DNA of 64,000 nt from Sycon ciliatum (lineage: Eukaryota; Porifera; Calcarea; Leucosolenida; Sycettidae). The position numbers and the translations under genes were made by a program. The DNA lies in assembly GCF_964019385.1 (NCBI RefSeq), contig NC_088655.1:8654333-8718332 (forward strand). Reading direction: 5' to 3'. This document shows, piece after piece, positions 42,601-53,307 of this stretch. The notes under the pieces were generated by a model, which made no database searches, was not told where the DNA came from, and saw only the letters and a program-made list of their open reading frames with translations. Every line of letters starts with the position of its first letter. Positions within the stretch are counted from its first letter, which is position 1.

Positions 42601-43931
42601 AGCGTACATGCCAGCAGTCAATCTGACTGGCGGGGTACCAGCGTACATGCCAGCAGTCACTGTGACTGGCGGGGTACCAGCGTACATGCCAGCAGTCACT
42701 CTGACTGGCGGGGTACCAGCGTACATGCCAGCAGTCACTCTGACTGACTGGGTACCAGCGTACATGCCAGCAGTCACCGTGACTGGCATGGTACCAGCGT
42801 ACATGCCAGCAGTCACTTTGACTGGCGGGGTACCAGCGTACATGCCAGCAGTCACTCTGACTGGCGGGTTACCAGCGTACATGCCAGCAGTCACTATGAC
42901 TGGCGGGGTACCAGCGTACATGCCAGCAGTCACTCTGACTGACGGGGTACCAGCGTACGTGCCAGTCACTCTGACGGACGGGGTACCAGCGTACATGCCA
43001 GCCATTCTGACTGGCGGGGTACCAGCGTACATACCAGCAGTCACTCTGACAGGTGGGGTACAACCGTAGATGCCAGCAGTCACTTTGACTGGCGGGGTAC
43101 CAGCGTACATGCCAGCAGTCACTTTGAATGGCGGGGTACCAGCGTACATGCCAGCAGTCACTCTGACTGGCGGGGTACCAGCGTACATGCGAGCAGTCAC
43201 TCTGACTGGCGGGGTATCAGCGTACATGCCAGCAGTCACTTTGACTGGCGGGGTACCAGCGTACATGCCAGCAGTCACTTTGACTGGCGGGGTACCACCG
43301 TACATGCCAGCAGTCACTCTGACTGGCGGGGTACCAGCGTACATGCCAGCAGTCACTCTGACTGGCGGGGTACCAGCGTATATACCAGCAGTCACTTTGA
43401 CTGGCGGGGTACCAGCGTACATGCCAGCAGTCACTCTGACTGGCGGGGTACCAGCGTACATGCCAGCAGTCACTCTGACTGGTGGGGTACCAACGTACAT
43501 GCCTGCAGTCAATCTGACTGGCGGGGTACCAGCGTACATGCCAGCAGTCACTCTGACTGGCGGGGTACCAGCGTACATGCCAGCAGTCACTCTGACTGGC
43601 GGGGTACCAGCGTACATGCCAGCAGTCACTCTGACTGGGGGGGGGGGGGGGGGGGGTACCAGCGTACATGCCAGCAGTCACTCTGACTGGCGGGGTACCA
43701 GCGTACATGCCAGCGGTGACTGTGACTGGCGGGGTACCAGCGTACATACCAGCAGTCATTCTGACTGGCGGGGTACCAGCGTACATGCCAGCAGTCACTC
43801 TGACTGGCGGGGTACCAGCGTTCATGCCTGCAGTCAATCTGACTGGCGGGGTACCAGCGTACATGCCAGCAGTCACTCTGACTGGCGGGTTACCAGTGTA
43901 CATGTAAGCAGTCACTTTGACTGGCGGGGTC
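39684..43931. repeat. 39-bp minisatellite array 2 (about 109 units)
   Basis: The unit is the same as in array 1. The higher-order period here is 1800 bp: variants at 41069-41269 recur at 42869-43069. The minus strand is open without interruption for 1209 residues (40000-43629, TAGMYAGTPPVRV-type units), while the plus-strand frame is broken into pieces of up to 599 residues. Two G runs (about 41759-41777 and 43637-43656) replace the usual GGCGGGG of one unit and are themselves 1.88 kb apart. Most likely non-coding satellite; see findings for how to test coding. Confidence 0.95.
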
Positions 43932-45217
43932 AGAAAATTGGTACTCGAAGGTGTCGCTAAACACGCTAAATACGGACTCGGATTGCTGTTTTTTTGTGAA
44001 AGGTTGAGTGCGCATCTGGGCACGCACGAACCGCAAGCGTACCGCGTGCACGCGCCAGGGTGTGAACACAGCTTAAGCTTCAATTTGTGGCCTCCTGCTA
44101 TGCTGCAATTGCGGCTGGGGTCGACGTCTTCACCAGGATTTGAGGCGCACCCTTCAGTACTCAACAAAACGCTGAACAAGAAGCGTGTTCAAATTCAGGT
44201 CATGAAACTTTGTTTTCAAGCAATGGATGCCTGCAGGTGTCAGGTGATGACGTCATACTAGCATTTTTTACACTAGATTATAATGAGCAGTGGCAGTAGC
44301 AGCAGCAGAGAGATAGGGTTAGCAGTTCAGCACCTTCTTTCCTTGACAAGCACTGCGCTCATGTTGTTGCTGTTTTCAGGCCTGCTACCTTCGCAGCAAC
44401 ATGCGCCACAGGTAGCGCATTTCAGGAATTTGAGAACACTTTGTTCTTGCAAAACTCAACTTCAGCATGCCAAATTCAAGAGATATACCAGGATTCGTAT
44501 TCCTTTGTTTGCAAACAAAATCACGGTTTGCGTCAGACTCGGCTAGAGGAAGAGTTTTCCGCGCTCCGCATGTACGCCACCAACCCTTAAAGGATCAAGG
44601 CGCAGATGCAGCTCCTAAAGCGGTGGGAGGGAATGTGGGCCGGTATGAACTACAGAAAAAAATTCGCACTCTGGGCGAAATATTACGGAACGCGAAGAAT
44701 TTGTTTGATGCGGAAGAGAGCTCCAGGACCACAACGGCTTTCGTAACAATTGCGTGAGAAGGTTCATACCAATGTTCGAACACAGAAAACAGTGATTCTG
44801 ACAGCCTGACTAAGGCAATCAAGTCACAAACATTGCCATTTGCGAAGCGACAATTGTAATGACAAGTCGGAAGTACCTATATTTTTGTTATTCAAACTGA
44901 TAGAAACCTCTTTGCAATACAAAACCCGCTCCCGATAATAAGATTTTTTTAAGGGGGACATGTTCCCCAGACCCCCTCTTTCTCTTCTCCTCCTTTCGGT
45001 CATACAACTTTTTAGAACCTGGTAGCGCCCCAGCAAAGTAATCTGTCAGGGACTAGGACTGCCCTGAAAAGATAACAAAATGCAAACCCCAACAGGACTG
45101 GAACCTGCGACCTTGCTTGTCATGAGCATAGCTCTAACCATCTAAGCTATGGCACTGAGCAGAACCTAGAAAGCGATGACAACTTTTTCACTAAAATTTC
45201 AGCAAAAAAATTTCCAA
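43932..45217. repeat. Right flank of minisatellite (C segment), copy 2
   Basis: Near copy of 22351-23639, including the KIRTLGEILRNAKNLFDAEESS segment and the tRNA-like sequence at 45081-45159. No gene established. Confidence 0.7.
45081..45159 (-). repeat. tRNA-like sequence (C segment copy 2)
   Basis: On the minus strand TAGCTTAGATGGTTAGAGC is a perfect tRNA-type A box, followed at tRNA spacing by AGGTTCCAGTCCTG. The acceptor ends do not pair. Read as a tRNA-derived repeat. Confidence 0.6.
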
Positions 45218-45221
45218 TTAA

Positions 45222-46070
45222 AAGGGAAGTTAAGGCAAAAATTACAATTTCACCAGTTGTAGTCTTGGGGGTGCTGAGTCAAATGGTCTTGGTCCGAGAA
45301 AGCTGAGACGCTCCCTTCCTACTTGAATCCCAATCGAACTCGCGCACTTCCACTGAAACTGGGTGACTGCGCCCTACGAGATGGGGATTTGTATGCAAAA
45401 TGTCACTAAAAGCGCCATTTCGTTCCTATAAAAGCACGGATGACCGCGATTGGCCCATATGTTGTAGTCTTTTGGACGCTGAGTCGACTGGTTTTGGTCC
45501 GAAAAGGCTGTGATGCAGCGTTCCTCCTATATTCCCAATCGAACATGGTTGAAGAAGCGGTCACGTGCTCCTGCGTACACCAGTCACCTGGTCACCGTGC
45601 CTGCAGGGTACAACTTACTAGCCTGTTTGACCTTTTTTGGGTGCACTCCTGTCACTCGAGTTGAACCTTGGTGTGAAATTTGTCGCCTGCTGGCGTGGTG
45701 ACCAGGTGATTTGGGCACCCAGGAGCATGTGACCGCATGTTCAACCATGTTCGATTGGGAATAAAGGAGGAACGCTGCATCGCAGTCTTTTCGGACCAAA
45801 ACCAGTCGACTCAACGTCCAAAAGACTACAACATATGGGCCAATCGCGGTCATCCGTGCTTTTATAAGAACGAAATGGCGCTTTTAGTGACATTTTGCAT
45901 ACAAGTCCCCATATAGTAGGGCGCAGTCACCCAGTTTCGGTGGAAGTGCGCAAGTTCGATTGGGATTCAAGTAGGAAGGGAGCGTCTCAGCTTTCTCGGG
46001 CCAAGACCATTCGACTCAGCACCCCGAAGACTACAACTGGTGAAATTTAAATTTTGCCTTAACTTCCCCT
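45222..46070. mobile_element. TTAA foldback element, copy 2
   Basis: 849 bp, nearly fully palindromic, flanked by TTAA (45218-45221, 46071-46074). It sits exactly at the C/A junction; the equivalent place in copy 1 (about 23635) is uninterrupted. Internal structure is as in copy 1. Confidence 0.9.
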
Positions 46071-47059
46071 TTAATTCTGTTTTTCTCGTGAATGGTCACC
46101 GTTTCCGATTGGAAGAAGTCCTTTCTTTGGAATTTGACGAAATTATTCAACGACTAATTTTCTCTGCTTGTAAAACACACGGAATGAGAGTGAGTGGATA
46201 TTGCAGCAGCAGAAATACCTTCGCGTTTGAATTGTCGTTGCAGCGCTTCACTACGAACAATACAATACCATGCGGACAAATGTGAGCACACGACACGGAG
46301 TACTGTACATCAGCAGAAGCCTTTTCTAATGAATCGTTACAGGTTAGGGCTGCTGCACTACTAGAACTCAGCGCACACCTTCAGTGAAATGTTGGGGACT
46401 GAATGGGAGATGCTTACCTGACTTCAAGCCAGGGAGAAGCACCTGCTCCCGATAACGGCCGGGTGGTTCCTGTCCGGCGTCCGCTATTCTCGTAGCGTTG
46501 ACCCGGACGATTGGAAGTCCCACAAATCTAAACGCCACCTGCCGATGGGCAGGTAACGAACGAAAGCGCTTCACTTCCGCAACCAGATTGCAACGGAGCG
46601 TCACTCAAACTCCCAGAAAATAACAAAAATTATGAAGGGCCGCAAGCAGAACACGCATCCGCCCAGACCACCCACAGACGGCAATGAGCAAGAAAAAAAC
46701 AGATTCCGCATTGAACTGAAGCACGGACGGTGCAGCAGTCCAAGATCCTGTCTACACGTTCGTTGCAAGCTCCAGCGGCCAGAGCTCTGTGGCTTCATTC
46801 ATCTGTCTGATCTGGCAAAAGTTGTAGATTTACGCGTAGATTATGTACATGACTGTACAACATGACATCAGATTCTACTGCCTGCTCCACACTACAAAAG
46901 TACAGTGCTACTCGTGTACATCAACACGTACTAGTAGATGTACGAGTAGGTCTAAAATCATTGCGGGCCCATCTTTCGGCTGATACCACGCCAACTCCGA
47001 AATGAAGCCGACTGTCAACTGTGTCGCCAGAGGCGGACTACAGTAGCCGTTCAAGTGTC

Positions 47060-47385
47060 ATCAACAGTAGCTGTTCAACGTTGATGGATTACTATCGCTG
47101 TCGGGTGTCTTTCGCGCTGCTACGTTCCGCTGTGTTGTGTGTCAGCCTCTGTCAGGGGTGCTCGGTCGGCCCGTCATCGTCCAGTTTACATGCTTCGTGA
47201 GTTGGCGATGGTGGAGGGTCGGGTTCCCCTGCCGACGCTGCACCGAGCTTGTTTTGTGTGAAAGTAAAACTTTTATTATTATTCTTATATCTGTACTTCA
47301 AGTATTACAAAATATTTGAGAGGCTTTGAATCGTTTTTATCAAAATCTAAATATTTGCCGGGTTGGAAGGTGGGAATCAAAGCTG
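47060..47385. mobile_element. Insertion with 17-18 bp direct flanks, possibly a LINE/SINE end
   Basis: Relative to copy 1, about 0.33 kb is inserted and flanked by G(C)TTCAAGTGTCATCA on both sides, a retroposon-like target duplication. The insert ends in T/A-rich sequence including TTTTATTATTATTC. No protein is recognised. Confidence 0.5.
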
Positions 47386-47654
47386 TTCAAGTGTCATCAG
47401 TGAGCGATGTCGCCTGTACAGTGCACTATAAATTAGTATAATTATGATTATGTAGACGCTGGGCTTGTCTTTTCGAAGACATCACGTCACGTGGTACACA
47501 GCCGGGCTAGATCGTAGTAGACGCAAGGCAGGGCAGAGGAAATGAGATCCTTTTTTTTACAGGCAGTAGCTACAGCCAGTTCAAGGTCAAAGGCATATGC
47601 GTGAAAAGGCTGTCATCCACAGCAGCGCTCTACACAACACATCATCATCAGGCA

Positions 47655-47869
47655 TGTACTGTCGTGAACATGGAAATTCGGTCGCACGTCTAGCGAAGTA
47701 GCGGCCCCAGGGCGCTGGCCATGCAGCCATGGCATGCTTTATTACGGGCTGCTGCTGGTCGCATCGTTTCAACAATAACATGTGCGCTGCATGCAGCGAC
47801 GACGTTCTGTACGCGCTGAGGGCGCCGGCCCCTGTCGATCGACTGGATTTCCATGTCCGCGACAGTACA
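47655..47869. mobile_element. 201-bp-type element, copy 2
   Basis: Homologue of 12488-12688 with both TGTACTGTCG-type ends preserved. Confidence 0.5.
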
Positions 47870-48091
47870 TTGTAGTCATTCATCCTGAGCCACTCGCGTC
47901 TTTTTTCGGTCAGTCGGCTACTACATTGTATCATAATCGTCTTGGGGGTTAGACAATGGGAAGTAGCCATGTAGGGGCGTGAGCCCGCCTTTCGGCACCG
48001 GAAGAGGACCTACACCTTGATCTGGTGAGCTGCGTCTCGTTTTGATCATGCTGACTGAGGCTACTCCTTTTCACAGTTCGGCCTCCACTAG

Positions 48092-49166
48092 GCCCCGGTC
48101 ACACATGCACTTTTTTTGGCGGTTCCGCCAAAGCGTAACTAACTTACGCTTCCGCCGTTGCCTCGGCAACGGCGGAGGCGTAAGTTACACTTTGGCGGAA
48201 AGTTTGGATTTCGCTACGCCAAAAAAATGCGAGCGGAGCCTCCGCTTTCGCAGATCCGCTTTGGCGGAACCTGCAAGGTGATGGCTTTGGAGTTTGGTGT
48301 GCTACTTCTGCACTAAGTTCTGGTGTTGTTTGGTTGCCGTTTGGTATTCAGTTTTCATATTGTTCTTCTTTGCCAATGAACTATACGTTCTGGAGATCTC
48401 GCAAACCATACTGCATCGTTATGAGTGGATAGTTGGTGAGGGAATCCGTCTCCCAACTCATTGGCCGCGATCGCGAACGATCTCCAACACTCTCCTTCTC
48501 TCTCCAAGCAATACGTCCACCAGAGTATGCAACACTAGGACTGCAACCGCTGGGTCGATGATGGATCATGGAGGAGGCAACGACACCCTGCTATAAAACT
48601 ATTTGAATTTGATATTGTAAACTAAACTAATATTCAAATACACCCGTGCTGGGCCGCAGTGAATGTGCCCCAAATCCACGAGTGTACTTGACAGGAGACA
48701 ATCAGCAGCCTGTCAGCGAACCAAGATAGCTCTACTTGCATGCTTGTACAAGCGAAGGTCGCTTCAACTCGGACAAGAAGGAGGCAACGACACCCTGCTA
48801 TACAAGTATTTGAATTTGATATTGATGTAAACCAAACTAGTAATATTCAAATACACCTGTACTGGGCCGCAGTGAATGCGCCCCAAATCCACGAGTGTAC
48901 TTGACAGGAGACATTCAGCAGCCTGTCAGCGATCCACGATAGCTCTACTTGTACAAGCGAAGGTCGCTTCAACTCGGACAAGAACATTTCATAGGACGTG
49001 CTGCATTTGCATTCTCTCCGCCAAAGGGGAGCGTTGCGTTGAGGAGCACAGTAGTCTACATGTATGTGTGACCGCTGCATCGTGTGGTCCGCCAAAGCGG
49101 CTGCGGTAGTTCCGCTTTCCGCCTCCGCAAAAGCGGTGCAAGCTTTTCATGTGTGACCGCGGCCTA
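48092..49166. mobile_element. GGTCACAC-ended DNA transposon, compact copy
   Basis: The ends GGCCCCGGTCACACATG and CATGTGTGACCGCGGCC are inverted. Its sequence is the reverse complement of the unbroken parts of 26226-31160, so it serves as the empty-site reference for four insertions there. It contains a 46-bp palindrome (48141-48186, one mismatch) and a 207-bp tandem duplication (48574-48780 and 48781-48990). No transposase recognised. Confidence 0.75.
48574..48990. repeat. 207-bp tandem duplication
   Basis: Two consecutive copies begin GAGGCAACGACACCCTGCTAT, diverged by scattered substitutions. The copy in 26226-31160 has a single version of this segment. Confidence 0.8.
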
Positions 49167-49429
49167 AGGCGCGGTGTCGGGGGGGGGGGGGGGGGGGGCT
49201 AAGGCCGTGGTCACACATGAAAAGTTTGCACCGCTTTTGCGGAGGCAAAAAGCGTAACTACTGGAGACGCTTTCGCGGACCACACGATGCAGCGGTCACA
49301 CATACATATAGGACGCTTTCGATTACATGCATTTCCGTCAATTCTAGAATAGGGCTTGAAAGTGATGACGTCAAAACGGCCAGGGAGTAGTAAGTTGACA
49401 TCAGATTTCTATTTTTGGATCCACTAAGG
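49167..49429. repeat. G run plus GGTCACAC-family left end
   Basis: A run of about 20 G at 49179-49198 is followed by AAGGCCGTGGTCACACATG and a left transposon end up to about 49310, then macro-repeat tail sequence to about 49368, where homology with 14690 and 37490 stops. No gene. Confidence 0.7.
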
Positions 49430-50740
49430 TGTGACTTTGCTATTGCCTATGGTATTGATGGTATGGTATTGATTTATTTGAATTCGGTATCTCAACAGTA
49501 CATTGTACAACTTGGGAAGATCCGAATGACATAGATACATAAACATAAAAGTGGAGTAGCTGCTACAGCGGATCATTTTATCGCAGATTGTGGGACTAAA
49601 CTAATACCAGTATGCAAGTACACGAGAAATAAAAGCTGAATAAATACGACTGCATGACATTGGAGAAAAGCACCAATTAGAGCAAAACAAAGCGACACAT
49701 CACTCATCGAAAACATTTTCAAAAAGGAGCTGTTTTAAAGGGGAAGTTAAGGCAAAAGTTAAAATTTCACCAGTTGTAGTCTTCGGGGTGCTGAGTCGAA
49801 TGGTCTTGGTCCGAGAAAGCTGAGACGCTCCCTTCCTACTTGAATCCCAATCGAACTCGCGCACTTCCACCGAAACTGGGTGACTGCGCCCTACGAGATG
49901 GGGATTTGTATGCAAAATGTCACTAAAAGCGCCATTTCGTTCTTATAAAAGCACGGATGACCGCGATTCGCCCATATGTTGTAGTCTTTTGGACGCTGAG
50001 TCGACTGGTTTGGGTCCGAAAAGGCTGCGATGCAGCGTTCGCCCCTAATTCCCAATCGAACATGGTTGAACAAGCGGTCACGTGCTCCTGCGTACACCAG
50101 TCACCTGGTCACCGTGCCTGCAGGGTACAACTTACAGCCTGTTTTGACCTTTTTTGGGTGCAGTCCTGTCACTCGAGTTGAACCTTGGTGTGAAAGTTGT
50201 CGCCTGCTGGCGTGGTGACCAGGTGATTTTGGCACCCAGGAGCACGTGACCGCTTCTTCAACCATGTTCGATTGGGAATAAAGGAGGAACGCTGCATCGC
50301 AGCCTTTTCGGACCAAAACCAGTCGACTCAGCGTCCAAAGGACTACAACATATGGGCCAATCGCGGTCATCCGTGCTTTTATAAGAACGAAATGGCGCTT
50401 TTAGTGACATTTTGCATACAAATCCCCATCTCGTAGGGCGCAGTCACCCAGTTTCGGTGGAAGTGCGCGAGTTCGATTGGGATTCAAGTAGGAAGGGAGC
50501 GTCTCAGCTTTCTCGGACCAAGACCATTCAACTCAGCACCCCGAAGACTACAACTGGTGAAATTTTGATTTTTGCCTTAACTTCCCCTTTAACCGGGTAC
50601 ATTGTGGCCCGTCATTAAGAAGGCAGGCAAGATGGGCGTTAAATGCAGAAGACGTATTGCAAGACTTCATTTCGAAGGGCAGAGCATTCCAAAGTAAAGC
50701 AATCCTACTAGACAATGAGCGATATGCCTAAGTATGTGGG
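49430..50740 (-). mobile_element. Truncated LINE 3' end, split by a foldback element
   Basis: On the minus strand between 50740 and 50590 the translation contains RIALLWNALPFEMKS, the W-N-x-L-P motif at the end of CR1/L2/Jockey-type LINE ORF2 proteins. It continues past the foldback insertion to a stop near 49700, followed by a 3' region ending in an ATACC/AATAC-type tail near 49440-49500. The upstream reverse transcriptase is absent, so this is a strongly 5'-truncated copy. Confidence 0.65.
49739..50588. mobile_element. TTAA foldback element, copy 3
   Basis: 850 bp, palindromic arms, TTAA on both sides (49735-49738, 50589-50592), inserted in the LINE 3' end. By eye the arms are the least diverged of the family members here. 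Confidence 0.9.
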
Positions 50741-50953
50741 TGCATAGCAACCCACTCATGTCGCATGCAGGTGTGACTTTTATTTCGCCACCAGTTGTAA
50801 CCCCGCCCCCAGTAGCCAAATCAGTCAGTTTCACTGGTTACATCACCTTCCTGAGAGTAAGACGGCTTGAAATGTGCTTGGATCCATACAAAAACTGGAT
50901 CCAAGTGGATGCAATTTTTGAATTTTTGAAATTGTTGCTATGCTGTGACGTAG
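50741..50953. other. Unassigned stretch before the assembly gap
   Basis: Contains small hairpins (GTGGGTGC...GCAACCCAC near 50738-50757; GGATCC-centred inverted words near 50878-50902). No gene seen. Confidence 0.4.
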
Positions 50954-51153
50954 NNNNNNNNNNNNNNNNNNNNNNNNNNNNNNNNNNNNNNNNNNNNNNN
51001 NNNNNNNNNNNNNNNNNNNNNNNNNNNNNNNNNNNNNNNNNNNNNNNNNNNNNNNNNNNNNNNNNNNNNNNNNNNNNNNNNNNNNNNNNNNNNNNNNNNN
51101 NNNNNNNNNNNNNNNNNNNNNNNNNNNNNNNNNNNNNNNNNNNNNNNNNNNNN
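50954..51153. other. Assembly gap (200 N)
   Basis: Exactly 200 Ns, a round number, so the true gap length is probably unknown. It falls next to a partial foldback element. Confidence 0.99.
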
Positions 51154-51725
51154 TTTTCTGTCTTCAGGATGCTGAGTCGAATGATTTTGGTCCGAGGAAT
51201 TTGAGACGCTCTTTTCCTCCTTTATCCCCAATCGAACTCACGCTCTTCCACCGAAAGAGCGTGAGTGACCCTATCAGAGGAGAATTTTGGAAAGGGTTTG
51301 CTCCCACACTGGAGCTCGCGCTATTCCGACACTTGACTCCGGTGTGGGAGCAAACCCTTTCCCAAAAAAATCATCCCCGAAGTCGCAACCACTATTAAAT
51401 AGAGGGGGATTTCTATGCAAAATGTCACTAAAAGCGCCATTTCGTTCTTATGAGCACGGATGAACACGATGGGCCCATATGTTGTAGTCTTTTGGATGCG
51501 GAGTCGACTGGTGTTGTTCCAAGAAGGCTACGATGCAGCGTTTGGCCCTTATTCCAAAATAAAACACAGGTGAGTAAGCGATCACATGCTGGTCCGTACA
51601 CCAGTCACTTGGTCATCGTGCCTGCAGGCTACAACTTTTCTTCACATCAAGGTTCAACTCAAAGGTTCAAAGGGGGTTCAACTCGAGTGACAGGAACGCG
51701 CCCAAACAGGCTGTAAGTTGTAAGG
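51154..51725. mobile_element. TTAA foldback element, partial copy 4
   Basis: One arm and the centre of the foldback family are present (GCTGAGTCGAATG, GTTGTAGTCTTTTGGA and the CAACTCGAGTGACAGG centre), more diverged than the others. The second arm is missing, and the outer end falls in the assembly gap. A hairpin with 26-bp arms (51289-51314, 51337-51362) is inserted in the arm. Confidence 0.7.
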
Positions 51726-52908
51726 AGCTTAGCTGCTCACTTCGCACCAGCTGTGTAAGCCATTGCCTGCCTGCTGGTTGTTTCACCTACTGCTTAGTCT
51801 TCCAACCACGAACACCACATCGGAGAGGTCATTCAGTGCACTTCGCAGCCTGAAGACGTTTATTCAATCCACACAAGACCGTGTCAATCATCTTTCTCCA
51901 AGTTAGGAGAATTTGTATACATCTAGAGGTTATACGAATGATTTCATAGAGATTTTCGAATGGACACACTAGTATACGAGGGTGAGTCAGCAGATTTTTG
52001 AATGTGTTCAATATGCGGCGCTGTGCCACGATCACTCACGAATCTGTGACTTTGCCAAAAACATTTCAACTGACGATGCACGCTGCAAAGAGCGCAGCTA
52101 GCTTGCCCTCTCTCCTCTTTGGAGGCAACCCTGTGCCAGAGTTATCCACAATAAAGCTCTTGGGGGTGACTTTTGATCCGAAGCTGTCCTTCGCGGAGCA
52201 CATCCGCGCAGTGTCTATACGTGGCAAACAGCGTCTGGGCCTCCTGCGGCGAGCTGCGCCCTATCTCTCCCGAGAAGGCCACCTCACAATGTACAAGGGG
52301 TTTGTACGGCCCGTTTGGGAGTATGCCCCGCTCGTCTGGATGGGAGCTGATCCATCCCACATTGCACGCCTAGATAACATCCAACGCCGTGCATTGCGCA
52401 TCAATGGTCCCGGGACGGAGCTCCAGAGCCTCAGCCTACGGCGATACGTTGATGCATTAACATACACGTACAAACTGCATTTCATCACCGGTTCAACTCA
52501 ATTGCTAGCAGTCCTCCCACCAAGGCTTGAGCCCCGTGACGCCACTCGCACTCGAAACGATCTTCGTATGGCCGCCGGGCACAGTTTCCAGCTACGAAAT
52601 CCCCTACCGCGTCAAGCACCAGACACCATTCTCAACAGCTTCCCACATTGTGCAATCCAGCTGTGGAATTCCCTGCCGCCAGCTTTTCTATACTCCGCCC
52701 AATTAGCAAAAATCTTCAAAAGTTTAAGTGCAACGTCAACGAATACCTCCGCCGACAGGATTGGCGATGGACCACGGACATTCTGCCTGTTAACCCACCT
52801 ACATTCAAGTGCCCCGTCAACGACTCCCATTGCTACGAATGCGCTGCACACTAGTACTAGCTGTTGCTTGCCCTTGCTTTATTTTTATTTTTGCTGACCC
52901 TTACAGCT
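51726..52908 (+). mobile_element. 5'-truncated LINE with reverse transcriptase C-terminus
   Basis: The frame 51998-52897 (299 residues) contains KLLGVTFDPKLSFAEHI, RPVWEYAPLVW and LDNIQRRALRI, then AIQLWNSLPPAF. This is the classic end of CR1/L2/Jockey-type LINE ORF2: RT thumb, connection and C-terminal region. The catalytic palm with its Y/FADD motif and the endonuclease are missing. The 3' untranslated part continues beyond the gypsy element at 58030-58228. Confidence 0.85.
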
Positions 52909-52913
52909 CTATC

Positions 52914-53072
52914 TGTAACAGTATAGACTTGATTGATTGGAGAATTCGTCGAATGATGTTCAAACCAGAGGTTATAAAGCAAAAGAAAGGTGAGAACCGC
53001 AGGAGTGAGAATAGTAGGAACACAAGGTGTTACCATAAGACAAGCAAGAAGTGTCAAGGTAAAACTATTACA
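52914..53072 (-). repeat. 3' LTR of the gypsy element
   Basis: 159 bp, same sequence as 57866-58024. Short for a gypsy LTR. Confidence 0.93.
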
Positions 53073-53307
53073 CTCTCCCGGCCCCATAGGAAGCCCAAGG
53101 TTCTATTAGATAACACAATCCAGTTAGGAGATGCAATTGTGGAAAGGGGAATATTAAATAATCACTCATGCACATGCATAACCACATTGAAGTGTAATCC
53201 AACTCAACTTCATCACTCTCACAAGGAGATGACGCAAAACTATATCAGTCTATAACATAATTATTAACTATCTCAGTAAGAGATGCATATGGCTCAGCCC
53301 AGTTAGA
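53073..53307. other. Gypsy 3' untranslated spacer
   Basis: Between the pol stop and the 3' LTR; contains the polypurine tract next to the LTR (complement of CTCTCCCGGCCCC at 53073-53085). No gene. Confidence 0.7.

Larger units (their letters stand above)
46075..48091. repeat. Macro-repeat A block, copy 2
   Basis: Homologous to 11186-12927 and 23640-25250. It lacks the micro-element (single AGTAGCTAC at about 47565) and has an extra insertion at about 47060-47385. It includes the conserved frame ending PCGQM (46040-46285) and the 201-bp element (47655-47869). Confidence 0.85.

Noticed and set aside
43217-44179. 320-residue minus-strand frame starting in the C segment
   Set aside because: Most of it is minisatellite, and its unique N-terminal part has no recognisable domain.
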